Assembly (NCBI GenBank): GCA_903813345.2
Contig: CAIIXF020000006.1
Span: 11,350,348-11,414,347, forward strand
Direction: 5' to 3'
Origin: Owenia fusiformis
Lineage: Eukaryota > Annelida > Polychaeta > Sabellida > Oweniidae
DNA length: 64,000 nt
Below are positions 45,801 to 57,700 of this stretch, one piece after another. Positions within the stretch are counted from its first letter, which is position 1. Each line of letters opens with the position of its first letter. The translations under genes were made by a program, and so were the position numbers. The notes below the pieces were generated by a model that was not told the origin of the DNA, did no database searches, and saw nothing but the letters and a program-made list of their open reading frames with translations.

Positions 45801-48800
45801 CCAGACTAGCGGAAGGCATTGAGTGTTTATAGAGATGGCCATGGTAGATAGTATAGTAGCTCTCAATAATGAAAATAATTAGTGAAATATTAAGGACCTT
45901 TCTCGAGAATTCAATTAAAAAATGAAAAAAGATAATATTAAGATTATTGTGTCTAGATCTTAATTATTTCAATATTTTTGGATACCTCTGGGCCTTGCCA
46001 GAAAATATCTACCTCGCCTAGATAAACATAATTTGTTATCAAAATTACCATTAATATTTTTTTGATGTAGCTTTAATTGCCATGACTTACTTCATTTGAA
46101 AACGTGATTGTCCTGTCCATTTGGAACTTGTGAGTGTCCAATAATGTAAAAGTCATTCTCATGTCATTTGAAAACGCGATTGTTCTAGACATTTGAAAAT
46201 GTGATTTTCCTGTCCATTTGAAAACGTAACTGTCCTGTCTATTTGAAAACGAAAGTTTCCGTCAATTTAAAACAGGAATCACAACGTGATTTTCCTGTCA
46301 ATTTGAAAAAGTAAATGTAATATCCATTTGAAAGCGTGACTTGTTTTTCCATTTGGAAACGTTATTATCCTAGCCATTTGAAAACATGACTACCATGTCC
46401 GTTTGAAAAAGTGATTGTCCTGTCATTTGAAAACGTGGTTTGTAGTTAGCCTTTTGAAAATTTGACTTCCATGTCCATTTGTAAACGTTATTGTCTTGCC
46501 CATTTGGAAACGCTATTGTCCCGTCAATTTGGAAACAATATTATCCTGTCCATTTGAAATATTAAAGTGATCGTACTGTTCGTTTTTCATAACACCATTG
46601 TTCTAACCATATATTTGAAAATGTAATTTACCTGTCCATTTAAAAACGTAGTTTATCATTCTGATTTCCATGTCAATTTAAAAACATGCACTGTTTTTTC
46701 CTAACATACGTATGTCTTTGAGGTTTTGGCAATTAGTTTCTTGTCAATGGAATGTGTGTGTATTTTATGTTTAGTTCAATGGAAGGACTGCGTACGAAAG
46801 AGAGGATGCAGTACCTGATGGGGAGTGATGTGATTCAGGTTGGGGACAAAGTGTACAATGATAGGCTGAGGGAAAGACTTCAAGAGGAATATAATGTTAG
46901 TTGGTTAAGTTTAATCTGTATTACTTACAAAACCCTGATTTAATGGAAATCCAGAGAGAAAAAACACCTAATTGATTTACAAACAACTTTCCGATGAACA
47001 TACATAGATACAATTATACCTTTCATGTTGTGGTCTAATGAAATTGTTGATCAACAATGTGTTTCGTAGGATTTGCTTATAAGAAGATCGAGAGTAAGAG
47101 TAGATTCACTCATTTATTTTTGTGATGGGACATTGACGACTGGGTATGGAATAGTATGAAATGAAGAATATGATTTTATTTGTCTAAATAATTTCCGGAG
47201 ATTCTGAAATATTTCATCAAAAGTACAATCATTATTATTAACTTTCTATAAGCCAAGTTTCGTGTTGTCTAGTTTAATAAGTAATTGATTATAGAACACT
47301 GTAACATACTTTATACTATTTACTGGCGCGCATCATCATCTCTTGGTAACACATCTTGTTTTTAATTAATAATTGATGATAAACAATCGAATTGTTGTTA
47401 TGTAGCCTGACCTTACACGTAAATAACATGGTTTCTTTTAGGTCCAATGATATTTTGAATTTACATGACAATCCTTTTACTCAAAAATATAAAATAAAAA
47501 ATCTCCACTTGGATGGTCTACATCAATAACAATATAAATTGCAATTACATATATTGTCTTTCTCATCAATATGTCGATTCGTTGTTGTAGCGGCTTTATA
47601 ATTAAATTGTAATTGTTTTTCCGGTACTTAATTAATTAACGTAAATTGATACCATAGGCGAAGATGGACCAACGGGAACAAGAGCTCTCCCAACAGGAGA
47701 AGAGGCGTGTGCGTCGATTGGTGCTTCAAGGCGTTTTGCATAGTTCGGACGAGGATGAGGGGGCATGTTTACATGACAACAGACATAATACAACGAATCA
47801 TAAGCATACGAATAAGAAGAAGGTGGGTGATGCATATAAAAGGCTTATGTAAAAGGCTCTTAGCTAAGTATTTATGTTATTTTTGGTAAGGGTGCTGGCA
47901 ATCAGACCCTGAAATGTCGTGCCCTTTATAAAACACGTCATTTTTATTATTCTTGCTACAATGACATTCCTCAAGACTTGCAAAAATGAGGCCTTGCTGA
48001 TTTGATCAATCATGGAATGGATGAAGTTCCAAAAAAGTATGTATAGAATGCATATTTACAGTGTATCTGATGAGATTGGCTGGAATGTTAAAGGAGGAGG
48101 GAAGTTAGCGCAACAGATTTTGGACAGTCATATGTTGGATTTTGGCCATTTCCTGGGGATTTAAACAGGTTTTTCCTGAAATGTTTTCCTGATTTTCAAA
48201 CCCTTCCATCCTTGCTTTTTTAATTTTTTTTGCATCAATATGTTGCGTTTTGACGCACAGTTAATCCCTTAAAAGGAATAAATGATTCCTTTTAGATAAA
48301 GTGGAAAACAATATTTCCCATGTTATTTTCCCATAGGAAAAATCATTGCTTTCAGCTAAGTTTGGTCACCCATAATGGGTATCTTTAAAACCCCTGAAGG
48401 AATCACTTATTCCTTTAAAGTGATTAACTATGTGTCAAAATGCAACATATTGATGCAAGAAAAATTGAAAAAGCAGGGATGGAAGGGGTTCAAAATTAGG
48501 AAAACATTTCCGAAAAAACATGTGGGTGGGTTGTTTGCATCTACCCTGTCTCAAAGTCGAAATTATTTTATCATCTCTAGAAGTGATTTTCCTGGAGGTA
48601 ATGCATTGGCCTAACATATGCAATTGTTTAAATCCTCAGAAAATGGCCAAAATCCAACATATGACTGTCCAAAATCTGTTGCGCTAACTTCCCTCCTCCT
48701 TTAAGATACAAGTCCAAGCAGAACGAACACAGTAGGCTTACTTCATAAATCATCATGTCATTCAATTTCCTCTCTCAATTTCCAAGTTCCGATGCAACGT

Positions 48801-50319
48801 CCAGTGAATGGCCACATTAGACAAGCATATTATGATATCATATCTTAACTTTTAGAAAAAATCTCCAAGAAGAAGCCGATCGCAGGGTGGACATAGTCAG
48901 GACACGCAATCCACGTCTAGCTCGATAGAGGGCACTATGGACGACAATGCTTCATTGCAGAGCGATACGTTATCGCAGTATCTGGACACAGAAGACTCCG
49001 CTATGAAGACATACCTTAGTATGGATGTAAGTAAAGCCAATCAGTTGAACTGTACGTATTCAATGTGAAATATATATGATATTGACTCGCCGTACCCCCG
49101 CCCCTCTCAAGCATGATTATGTGTAGGCCCGAATTACTTACTTCTTAAAGTTCATATTTACGGAAATTAGAAATTGTATTAAAGACAAGCCACTAATAAA
49201 CTTCAATTATCGCATACCCTTTAATTATATATGGATAGGCTTATGATAATATTTAATATTAGGGTTTAATTGTGTTTTAGAATTTGTTCTTTGAAGAACG
49301 TACATGTTTATTCTGACTTCATATGGTTTTTAATATGAGGATGATTTATCAATACTTATACATGAGTCAACTATAATTTCGTTTGTTACCATACTTCAGC
49401 AACAACATATCTCAAAAGAGTCTTCACACACCAAGAAACAATCAACCATGGAGAGAACACAAGATAGATGTCACCCTAATACTAATATAGATCACGTGGC
49501 ATCATCCAATCAGCGTGATCAAGATACTGGACGTGAAGATGGACTTACTCCTAGGAATCAGGACCATCACGATCCTATCGTACGTAAGCTGCATACAGAA
49601 GAGGTTAGTTTACACTGGTACAGTAGATAACTAGTGATCCAATAGCGGACAGTGATTTAATGTACGATGTAAAATAGAAAAGAAAAATTGTTATTCCAAT
49701 TGTTTCAAACGTTTTTTGGATCTGGATATTCATTTCAGATCAACCTTTAATTTCTGCAGATTCATTATGATATTTACTACAAACACCGTTGTCAAAACAT
49801 CTTTTATACTTTGCAATAACCTTTTTATGCGTATATTATTAAACCAATTACCGCTATAGATATAATTATGCCATTTTTGGGATCGATTACTATAATACAA
49901 ACCGATGTATAATACTTTAAAAAGGTTGTAAAATGTAGAAAACTTTCGATTTCAAGGTGACAAACATGTTATCAAAATAAATATCTATGATGACTTAAAA
50001 ATATAATGATACCCCACATTAAATCAATAGTGAGTGGCCCAATGTTAAGTCAATACATGCTTGCTTTAATCCTCATTTTCTAAGTGAAAGCCCTTTTTAC
50101 CGGAAAATGTATCATATGAAGAGCATGTGAAAACACTATGCAGGAGTTGGTTTTTGTGGCGGACACCCGGACAACAATCTCCTTATCTAGAGCTCTTAGA
50201 AAAATCAGATCTATCAGCACAAATAAAATGTGAAAACATTTGATATTTTCCAGACAGTTCAAGGACTCTACAGGCTGGCCAATATTCTCGTCACACCAAG
50301 ATCTGACAAGCGTTCTTAG
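42611..50319 (+). CDS. Six-exon gene, charged 314-residue protein, unrecognised
   Basis: Exons 42611-42828, 46775-46895, 47658-47822, 48856-49026, 49400-49603 and 50254-50319 sum to 945 bases with consistent phases (2,0,0,0,0) and a TAG stop. AATAAA follows at 50412. Seen: an acidic N-terminus with a helical segment (RRMEIIKEILDNFDLEETKE) and a second helix-rich part (RMQYLMGSDVIQVGDKVYND, then RLRERLQEEYNAK). After that come basic RRVRRLVLQG, a DEDEG acidic patch, KKSPRRSRSQ, Ser/Thr/Gln-rich low complexity, and a C-terminal LYRLANILVTPRSDKRS. There is no signal peptide or membrane segment. Inferred: an intracellular, partly coiled-coil, partly disordered protein, perhaps nuclear given the basic clusters. 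I recognise no family. It converges with the aminotransferase-cupin gene. An extra in-frame exon in the 3.9-kb first intron cannot be excluded. Confidence 0.68.
44179..44720. mobile_element. CACTGGTG foldback element, third copy
   Basis: 542 bp, palindromic, with the same ends and arms as the copy at 41389. The flanks repeat ATCGTA (44173-44178 and 44721-44726), so the duplication is 5-6 bp across the family. It lies inside intron 1 of the unrecognised gene. Confidence 0.92.
44764..44955. mobile_element. MITE with 9-bp duplication and DR1-like sites
   Basis: Arms of about 80 bp (CAAGGAGGATTGGCTCCCAG / CTGGGAGCCAATCCTCCTTG), flanked exactly by ACCGAAAAC at 44755-44763 and 44956-44964. A 9-bp duplication with long inverted ends is typical of Mutator-like elements. 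Each arm contains AGGTCAAAGGTCA (44885-44897, and inverted at 44821-44833). Confidence 0.9.
44885..44897 (+). promoter_or_regulatory. Perfect DR1 nuclear-receptor-type site in a MITE
   Basis: AGGTCAAAGGTCA is two AGGTCA half-sites spaced by one base, the DR1 arrangement recognised by RXR, HNF4 or COUP-TF-type receptors. The mirror copy is at 44821-44833. The motif is seen; binding is inference. Confidence 0.45.
46100..46690. repeat. Degenerate 28-31-bp minisatellite
   Basis: TGTCCATTTGAAAACGTGAT-type units recur about 20 times with many substitutions and small indels. It ends shortly before exon 2 of the unrecognised gene. No coding signal. Confidence 0.8.
46775..46895 (+). CDS. Unrecognised gene, exon 2
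   Basis: Acceptor TTTATGTTTAG, one base plus 40 codons (SMEGLRTKERMQYLMGSDV and on), donor TAAT|GTTAGT. Charged and helix-prone. Confidence 0.65.
46896..47657. other. Intron 2 of the unrecognised gene
   Basis: AT-rich intron without further features. Confidence 0.45.
47658..47822 (+). CDS. Unrecognised gene, exon 3
   Basis: 55 codons starting AKMDQREQELSQQEKRRVRR. The acceptor (TTGATACCATAG) has a weak pyrimidine tract, the least secure boundary of this gene. Donor GAAG|GTGGGT. Confidence 0.6.
48092..48700. mobile_element. TTAA-flanked foldback element (609 bp)
   Basis: TTAA at 48088-48091 and 48701-48704. Inverted ends of about 75 bp (AGGAGGAGGGAAGTTAGCGC and so on) continue into imperfect pairing through most of the element, for example ATCAATATGTTGCGTTTTGA with its near-inverse at 48435. 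It lies in intron 3. The ORFs it contains are not genes. Confidence 0.85.
48856..49026 (+). CDS. Unrecognised gene, exon 4
   Basis: Acceptor TTAACTTTTAG, 57 codons starting KKSPRRSRSQGG, then a Ser/Asp-rich stretch ending KTYLSMD. Donor GGAT|GTAAGT. Confidence 0.68.
49027..49399. other. Intron 4 of the unrecognised gene
   Basis: Short AT-rich intron, no feature seen. Confidence 0.45.
49400..49603 (+). CDS. Unrecognised gene, exon 5
   Basis: Acceptor CCATACTTCAG, 68 codons (QQHISKESSHTKKQS, then hydrophilic D/H/N/R-rich sequence, ending VRKLHTEE). Donor AGAG|GTTAGT. Confidence 0.68.
49604..50253. other. Intron 5 of the unrecognised gene
   Basis: AT-rich intron, no feature seen. The 50080-50262 ORF on the - strand is not supported. 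Confidence 0.45.
50254..50319 (+). CDS. Unrecognised gene, last exon
   Basis: Acceptor TGATATTTTCCAG, 21 codons (TVQGLYRLANILVTPRSDKR then S) and TAG. The frame follows from exon 5 without adjustment. Confidence 0.62.
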   Translation, partial: TVQGLYRLANILVTPRSDKRS

Positions 50320-50411
50320 AAAAACCTACTGCTACTCATCTCATCCAAATTTGGGAGCGCCGAGCGTTCCATTGCTTAGTGCTCAAATGTCCTAGAACGA
50401 AATCCTAGAAC

Positions 50412-50417
50412 AATAAA
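50412..50417 (+). promoter_or_regulatory. Candidate polyadenylation signal AATAAA
   Basis: Ninety-three bases after the TAG of the unrecognised gene, followed by an A-rich tract with a second AATAAA. Supports the called 3' end. Confidence 0.5.
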
Positions 50418-51164
50418 ATAAAAAATAAAACAAACATTACTTGACCATCCTTCATTCAAAGGACTTCATTTATTACTCAATTCAGAAAGAAAGAAGTGAA
50501 ATACCCTTGGACCAATAGGATGTACTTGACAACAATACAAATAACTTCAATAATTTGTAATGAACATTGAACAGTACAAATGTTCTTATTGAAGATGGCA
50601 AGTCTAAAAAAGTTATGCAAATTAGATTAAAAAGTATATGTGTAGTAGTCTAAAGACTTTAGTACTACAGTCTAGTAGTAACATGTTTAGTTGTAACAGT
50701 GTCATTGCGGTCCAATAGCAATTCTCTTGTCCAAATTGGCGGACGAAGGTTCGTATTTGATTCGATTTGCGTCCACTACAAGTTATCGTAAAGTTAGATA
50801 TGTTCTCACATCGGTAAAAATACCTAATTTTCAGGTATGACATTAAAAAGCGATTAAAAAGTTGATGTGGTTTATACGTCCACCATTTTGGACAACGGAA
50901 ATTGACATCGCCGTTATCACACTGCACCAGTGTGAATAGTAAAGGGGGAGCAACAGGACCATGAAGATGGGAAAAATGTTCTAAGGGAGCTAGAGCCCCG
51001 GCTAGAACAAGAGTAGGAAGAATAGGAAGATAGGGAAAGCATAATCTCACAAGAGGAGCTTAAAACATATACCTATAAACATGGGAAACACATATTTTCA
51101 ATATAAAATATTTGGTATAACCTAATTACTACCCTACTAAATCATCGTTTATGTCACCACCAGA
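50418..51164. other. Intergenic, no gene supported
   Basis: The 142-codon ORF on the - strand (50622-51050) is the longest here. It has no domain, is leucine/cysteine-rich in an uneven way, and has no splice partners. Confidence 0.35.
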
Positions 51165-51275
51165 ATTTGTGACATATCGTTTATAGTCGCCAACATTTTG
51201 TGGACGACGTTCGGCGGTTGGAGTTCGGCGTCTGTAACAAATGACAAGTGGTGACGTTTTGCATGCATCTTTCTA
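51165..51275. repeat. Inverted dispersed repeat, left copy
   Basis: Contains GACGTTCGGCGGTTGGAG and CGTCTGTAACAAATGACAAG. The reverse complement of 53365-53460 is similar (GTGTTCGGCGG, CGTCTGTAACAAATGG). The pair could be the ends of a 2.3-kb element, but no boundary duplication is clear. Confidence 0.55.
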
Positions 51276-51427
51276 GTACAACAATCATGAATATTTTGAG
51301 TCGTGTGTGATATTACTGTTCTATTGACTTTAAATAAGGTTTTCATCATGATCAACCCTTAAACTCCACGTGTCAACTATAAATATATTTGCTTGTGAAC
51401 ATAAATGTGTTTGTCAGCATGTGGAAT

Positions 51428-51632
51428 CATGGGCGTAGCGCTATTTTTCTAATTCTAAGTAGGACGCCACCACCACAAACGGGAACAAGAGTTGAGTGGT
51501 TAAAAAATGAACATTCAGGGGGGTCTGGGGGTTCTCCCCCATGAAAATTTTGAAATTTGGTTGTATTTGGAGCGAATTTGCAACCATCTGGTACGCCTGT
51601 GCGTACCCAGCGTACCAGGCGCTACGCCCATG
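51428..51632. mobile_element. CATGGGCGTAGC-ended MITE, copy 1
   Basis: CATGGGCGTAGCGC is exactly inverted at the right end (GCGCTACGCCCATG). The right part has GTACGCCTGTGCGTAC. A related element is at 58981-59286. Confidence 0.8.
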
Positions 51633-52365
51633 GGAATGTATGTTGACAATATTTTGGATGGATAGTCGAAAATTAGTAAAATTAAGTATTCCAATCTCAA
51701 TCATTTAACGTGTGACTGGTGGTTGTATACATGGCCATGGCATTTTCACTTCAGCAATATTTTAGACAATCATTAGACAATCAACATGCCACGTGATAAA
51801 TCAAGAATACTGATCTGTGCAACATGATGAGAATAGAAGTGGTACAGTAGCTGAACGCCGCGTTTACAGAACTGTAGCAGTCATAATACTCTAACACAAG
51901 TGGGGGAAAATTATCACACTTTACACGTGTTGTATGTGATAATGTTTTTCGCATTTTTAATGAGGTTTTCTTATGTGTGTATATATTATATATATAATCA
52001 TTCCTATTGTAATAAAAGCTTCCTCAAACATCTCTAAACTCTGACCAATAGAGATATACATCATTTTGTATAATTTTTGGATACAATTTGTTCAAGCTTG
52101 CAACAGTGTATAAATATCCAACGCCATAGTATAACTCCTTACATGTCATCTTTATGGGTCACAAGACCCATAAAATGACATCAAATCCACTTCCCAACCT
52201 CTCCCAAACAACTCACAATAGCCATCAAAAAGACTAATATAAAATCCTCTAATAATTCTTAACTACCTAAAAATGCCTAGGCGATTGGTAGTAGATGTTA
52301 TATGCATTTTCATTTTCAACTATGAAAGGAAAATAAAAACTTTGGTAAAAATATGTTCTTGGAGC
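51633..52365. other. Intergenic, no gene supported
   Basis: No coding signal. A small palindrome around TATATATTATATATATAA lies near 51980. Confidence 0.4.
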
Positions 52366-52369
52366 TTAA

Positions 52370-52723
52370 GGATGTTCCCTGGACGAAGTTGAAAACGATG
52401 AACACCAACCCCTAATTTTTCTTTTCAAAATGTGAAGTACATAGCATAACTAAGTGTTTCTGTGAGTTTAAGAAAAAGTTAAATATTCAAAAGTGTGTTT
52501 TGGGGTGAAAACCTGATTTTTAACATGGGTTTCAATGAGAAAGTGCCACGCCCACTTTTGTCAAATATTGACACTTTAGAGGCCTCTTGCTCAGAAAAAA
52601 GCACACTAACATATGGTTTTTAAAGTTTTAATATTCTTTGTTGCCCGTGAGAATCCCAGAAAACCATTTTTGAGAAAAAGTTAAATACTATTGAATATTT
52701 TCCTATCTGACCAGGGAACATCC
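52370..52723. mobile_element. TTAA-flanked MITE (354 bp)
   Basis: TTAA at 52366-52369 and 52724-52727. Ends GGATGTTCCCTGG and CCAGGGAACATCC are exact inverted repeats. An internal AAAAAGTTAAATA block also repeats near each end. No ORF of its own. Confidence 0.85.
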
Positions 52724-52727
52724 TTAA

Positions 52728-54420
52728 AGAAAACGGTCTTGACTCATACCAAGAAACATCCCTGAAAGATTGATCGGTTTGGCCGAAAAGTGTAGTGAGG
52801 GATTTCATTAGCAGCAAGGAAAAGGCGAGTTTTACCAGTTGTTTTAATGAATTTTACAACAGTTTCCATGTTAAAAAATGTTTTCTTTTCTTTAGCCTGT
52901 TGTCTCAGATTATAATGAAGACCATGTTACATTTAAGATTTTAGGAAAATCAAACTGTCCATCATAACATCTACTAATAAAAAACACATAAAAGGACAAG
53001 ATTTCGGGGTTGAAAAGATATTACAATGTACTCAGAATGACAGCCATAAGACTAAAGAACGACCCTTAAATTTCAGACTGATCCATGAAACGATCCATCC
53101 TGGACAAGAGTTACACTGACAAGGATTGGGATTGGAGGAAAAAAATGTTAAATGATTGCCTAAACATTAACCATGAATGCCCAAAAAGTTGAAGAGCTTC
53201 ATACAAAGTTTCCATATTTTCGGATCAATCCATCAAAGCGATTTGCCTGGAAACGCGTAGAAAAGAACTGACATTTGTAACTTAAATCTTTAATCAGAGT
53301 AGACTGGAAGACAAGGGTGATGATAATTTGCTAATACTATAATAGAGCTGTACAAGGCATTAACATGCAAAATGTCACTACCCACCATTTGTTACAGACG
53401 CTGACCGCCGAACACCGTCCATGAAAAGGGAGACAATTACAATATGTCACCACTTGGGAAAGTGACATAATACCATATAAAACAAACAGAATAGTAACAC
53501 ATACTTTATAAATCATATGTTTGTCATATACTTTGGAATTTTAGACTTTGTATTCACTTTTTTTATAATCATTGCTTTCATACCTGTGTACATGTATGTA
53601 ACAGAAGCGTATTCCTGAAAATAACATAATTCTACGTCTACAATATATAACTATAATCTCCCTATCTGATTGGTCAATGTAGGACTATTTGATAAAAAAA
53701 AATATAAGAAGTAAACGTATTTTTGAATTAATGAGTATAAACTATAAATGATATATTGCACTGCAAACTGGAACCTCATGGATCTGACCAAAGGGAAGGA
53801 CTAGCAATGATATAATAAAAAAATATTTAGTCCCCCTTGAGTACATGGGCAGGTAATACCATGCTAGATTATTGCATTACTTATTATTGCACCGGTTATT
53901 ACATGAAATTTACATTGTTGTATATATAATATATATCCCCTTTGACCAATACAGAAAATGTTTGATGATGATAAGATCCAGGGTGGAAAGGCGTAGAGTA
54001 TTTCCATTCTAAAAACAGGTAGGTGTAATTTTATTTGACTGGGAACGTTTGTTCATTGTAGTGTTTGCTTACATGACGATCAATGTGCTCATACTGTATC
54101 CATTCATGTATTGTGGAATTGATCAAAGAAAAATATCAATTTTGAAAAAAAATATCATTGAAAAACTAGAATTTTGAGTGTTAATTTGGATCAAATGAAT
54201 GTTTCCCTGATGTACAAGTATTGGGAACAGTTTTTGTCTATTATGTGTATGGCAGATGAGGGAATACTAATAACATTCACTGGTGACAAAATAAAACTAC
54301 ACCTACATCTTTATTACAATAAAATGGCTGTTTTTGTATCTTCTGTTGTACTTCTTGAAAATACTCTAAACATTTCCACTGCCTAAGATCATAACACCAT
54401 TACTCTATTAGGGATGGTGC
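52728..54420. other. Intergenic between convergent genes
   Basis: Contains the right copy of the inverted repeat at 53365-53460 and otherwise AT-rich sequence. The ORF at 54174-54386 has no domain. The downstream region of the aminotransferase-cupin gene ends here. Confidence 0.4.
53365..53460. repeat. Inverted dispersed repeat, right copy
   Basis: Inverted relative of 51165-51275 (CCATTTGTTACAGACG, CCGCCGAACAC). The similarity is clear by eye over about 90 bp but has gaps. Confidence 0.55.
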
Positions 54421-54426
54421 TTTAAT
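54421..54426 (-). promoter_or_regulatory. Candidate polyadenylation signal ATTAAA
   Basis: TTTAAT on the + strand reads ATTAAA on the - strand, about 200 bases after the stop of the aminotransferase-cupin gene. A canonical AATAAA (TTTATT on +) lies further on at 54310-54315. Confidence 0.35.
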
Positions 54427-54626
54427 GATAAGTTCATGACCACTATACATGTAGCTTCCACATTCTTTTGATTATAGTGTAACATACTATGATTAGATAT
54501 AGGGGCTATATTAAAGAATCATTTTCTATGTATAGAGTGTACATGAGGCCATGCTATTTTGCAGGTAGTGCTATATAAATTTCTCCATTTGTAAGCAGAT
54601 CAGCAAGGAGTGTTGCTCATGTTGTC

Positions 54627-54724
54627 CTACTTTTCACTAAGCCTGGTAATTATCTTGGCATGTTGGGGGAACTTTTCAATCAATTCCTCTTTGCTCCCAC
54701 TCTCATATAGATCAGGATGGAAAC
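54627..54724 (-). CDS. Aminotransferase-cupin gene, last exon
   Basis: Acceptor TTTTTTGTTCCAG, then FHPDLYESGSKEELIEKFPQ, HAKIITRLSEK and TAG. This matches the usual C-terminal end of DUF985 cupins (PGF..DFE...REEL...FP.H...I..LT). Confidence 0.82.
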
Positions 54725-57700
54725 CTGGAACAAAAAATAAAACCACATTTGAAACAATCGTGATGTAACAATCATTTTACCTTAAGCGACCTGCAGAGAC
54801 GTCTAGACAGGTCTAGACAGTGTATAGAATTATGAAACATGAACAAAACAAACATGTGCCAGATCATTCTTTTTCATGTTTTGTCTTCATTCTTATTCTT
54901 AGCCAGATTCCCCCAGATAGCCACACATATTGTTATCTTTAAGCTTGGCCTATAATGCCTTTTTGGAGATTGGCAAGCCATCTGATGTAAAATAAGATTT
55001 ATGAAATAAATAGATTACCATATAAAAAAATTCTTATCTTTTAAGTTCAAATTGTAAAAGCCATCAAAAACCTTTTGGCACTTTACACTTTACCTTTACT
55101 TCCCTTTATAATGCAATGTCATTCTACATTAATTTGCTCTAGCAACTGGTCATGATATATTCAAAATGTTAATGATAAGAAGGTGACAGTGAGACAAGAA
55201 CTTCATACAGATGATAATGAAATAGCATGATTGAAGGACTACGTTGTATCTCAATGACGTTATTTCTTCTATTATATCCGCTTCTTAATAACAGCAAATA
55301 TGTAAGTAATTAGAGGTCTGGTTGTCGTCATAATCAAACATGGCCATAATTCAAACCACAACCATGGCCACCATTCATAAAATCATAATTACAAAAATGT
55401 AATAATGATCATGAAATTGTAGTTTGACCTTGTCCATAATATCATATTTGGCCTTTTCTTCCAACAGAGGTGTATATAATAATATATAATTGTCCCTCAT
55501 GCTATCTACAGTAGTTGTAATTATTACATTATTATCAATGGTAATAATCATACTATACAACAACCTACAACTTTCCTCTGACCTTCCTTTGACAGGAATG
55601 TATTTCTGACTAGTACAGAGTGAGCCAAAAATGATAACCTAAACAAATCTTAATAACCGTCATCAAGCATGGATTTAAAATCTTTTTTTTAAATTTAAAG
55701 TCATATTTGACACAATTAAACTTTGTTCAATGTTCTTTCATTCTATATGAGTTTCATTGGTCTATTTTTAGAAAACATGCTCAAAATGAGGAAACATGCC
55801 AAAATTATCCGATAGGAATCCCTGAAAATTTATATTTGGAGCTATTTCAAAGATATTGATGTCCACACTTACAACTCTAAAAGCATGTGTGTTCATGGGG
55901 CTAGTGCAACCTCCCCCCCCCCCCCCTTCGCCTCAAATCCACCTTCTGTGGGAACAACTCCCTTTCCTGAAAGATCAATGAACCCAAGACTGGGAACGAA
56001 CACCACTCTCAGAATGATGACTATTTTTGCAAGAGCAATGAATCACACATCCATACTATCTCTATGATGATGCACTATATTCTGTTATTTGATTGGTTTG
56101 TTGAAAGCGTTTCTGTTATGTGAACCCCCCCCCCTTGCCCTTCCGTTAAAACACAAACCCCCAACAAGGGAAAAATGGAAGCCCCCTTGATAATAAACAA
56201 ATAGTGACTCTGTAAACTAAAACAAAATGAGAAGTCTTTTCATTTCAACATTTAATGTAGACAGGGTCTTATTGGCATTTAAAGGTATTTTGCCTTTCAA
56301 CTCCTATAATCTCAGCTATCAGGGAAGATAAAACATACTAATGACTGGTCACATGACCTAACTGGTGATTAGTACATTTCATCTTCCCTGATAGCAGGGA
56401 TTTAGAACTTTGCAGGGAATTAGTTCATCTATTCCACATCATGTGACCATGAATAGGCCAATGCCTCCAGAGACAACACTGGGATTTTGAGGATGTTTTG
56501 TAAAATAGTCATAAATTGTGATCACTTGAGCGAGGCCAATGAAATTTAGTGGAATGTAAGAACATTGAACAAGGTTTAATTGTACCTAATATAATTTTTA
56601 AACCATGCTTAATGACTGCTTGATGACATTTGTTTGGCTCACCTTGTATAATCATATTTATATCACCTTTTTAATCTACATTACAGTATTTTCTATATCA
56701 ACGAAAAATATTATCAAGATGTAATTTTACAAGAAGAAGCACATGTACATGTATGTACAGGTTCCAAAGAAAGAATTTTAAATATTTGAAAATTTTGTAA
56801 TCATATTATGTGAATATATAAAATAATACATCATTTAATAGACGGAAATTAAACTTGCAAGCCATTTAAAATAAAGATATTCCAATTAGTTAACTAACCA
56901 GAGGATTACTGATATAAGTCAGATCTGTTGGAATTTGTTTTAGAATATAGGCAAGGCATGGAACAATGGGAGTAAAATGTAAAATCGTATTACAATTTTC
57001 TCAAACCACATTCTCGAATGATTGATTTCCATTCTTTTTAGTCCCTTTTATAACTAACCTGGGCTTATAACTTCACTGTAAAGACCATAAGCCCCATCAT
57101 GTTTCTGGGCTAATTCAATGGCATACCAACAGCGCTGAGGTATTTGTACCTGGTAGTTGTGGCCATCTAAAGGGCGACCCAGGTTGATACATGTGTAGTC
57201 ACCACAAGCGCTGATCTGATGTACCTAGTAATAACAAAATCGAATATACGTATTCGCCCATAATGGAATCACACCCTTGTTGGTTATACATGTATAGTAC
57301 ATCAATCAAATCACAAACTCTAAAACTTTTATGGTCAATTGGAAAGCATACTAGTACAGTATATTCATCTCATGCTTTTATAATATTCGTTGGATACTGT
57401 CATTAAAAGTATCAGTGAACACATACCACAAATGCCTGGGTATGTGTCACCTAATGTTAGACTACATGATTGTACTACACTATACCACTCTCAGTCCATT
57501 TGCATAGTTGTATTACACACAAATTTCTATCCCAATTCATGATTGCAGAATGAACAATTACATAACCTCCACCTCATACTATAGATTTACCATTGAACAT
57601 TACATGTACCTGAAGTGAACCTATTAAAAGGTCAATTTAGATGCTAATAAAGGACCCACGGTTCTGTGCTCACACAGTTTGGAACCTTCAGAGGAATATA

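Larger units (their letters stand above)
42829..46774. other. Intron 1 of the unrecognised gene
   Basis: A 3.9-kb intron containing a foldback element (44179-44720), a 9-bp-duplication hairpin (44764-44955) and a minisatellite (46100-46690). No further exon was seen. Confidence 0.5.
54725..57058. other. Intron 5 of the aminotransferase-cupin gene
   Basis: A 2.3-kb intron that holds the inverted-repeat element at 55615-56650 and otherwise AT-rich sequence. Confidence 0.55.

Noticed and set aside
50622-51050. 142-codon ORF on the - strand
   Set aside because: No domain, no splice sites, no coding-like composition. It lies in intergenic AT-rich DNA.
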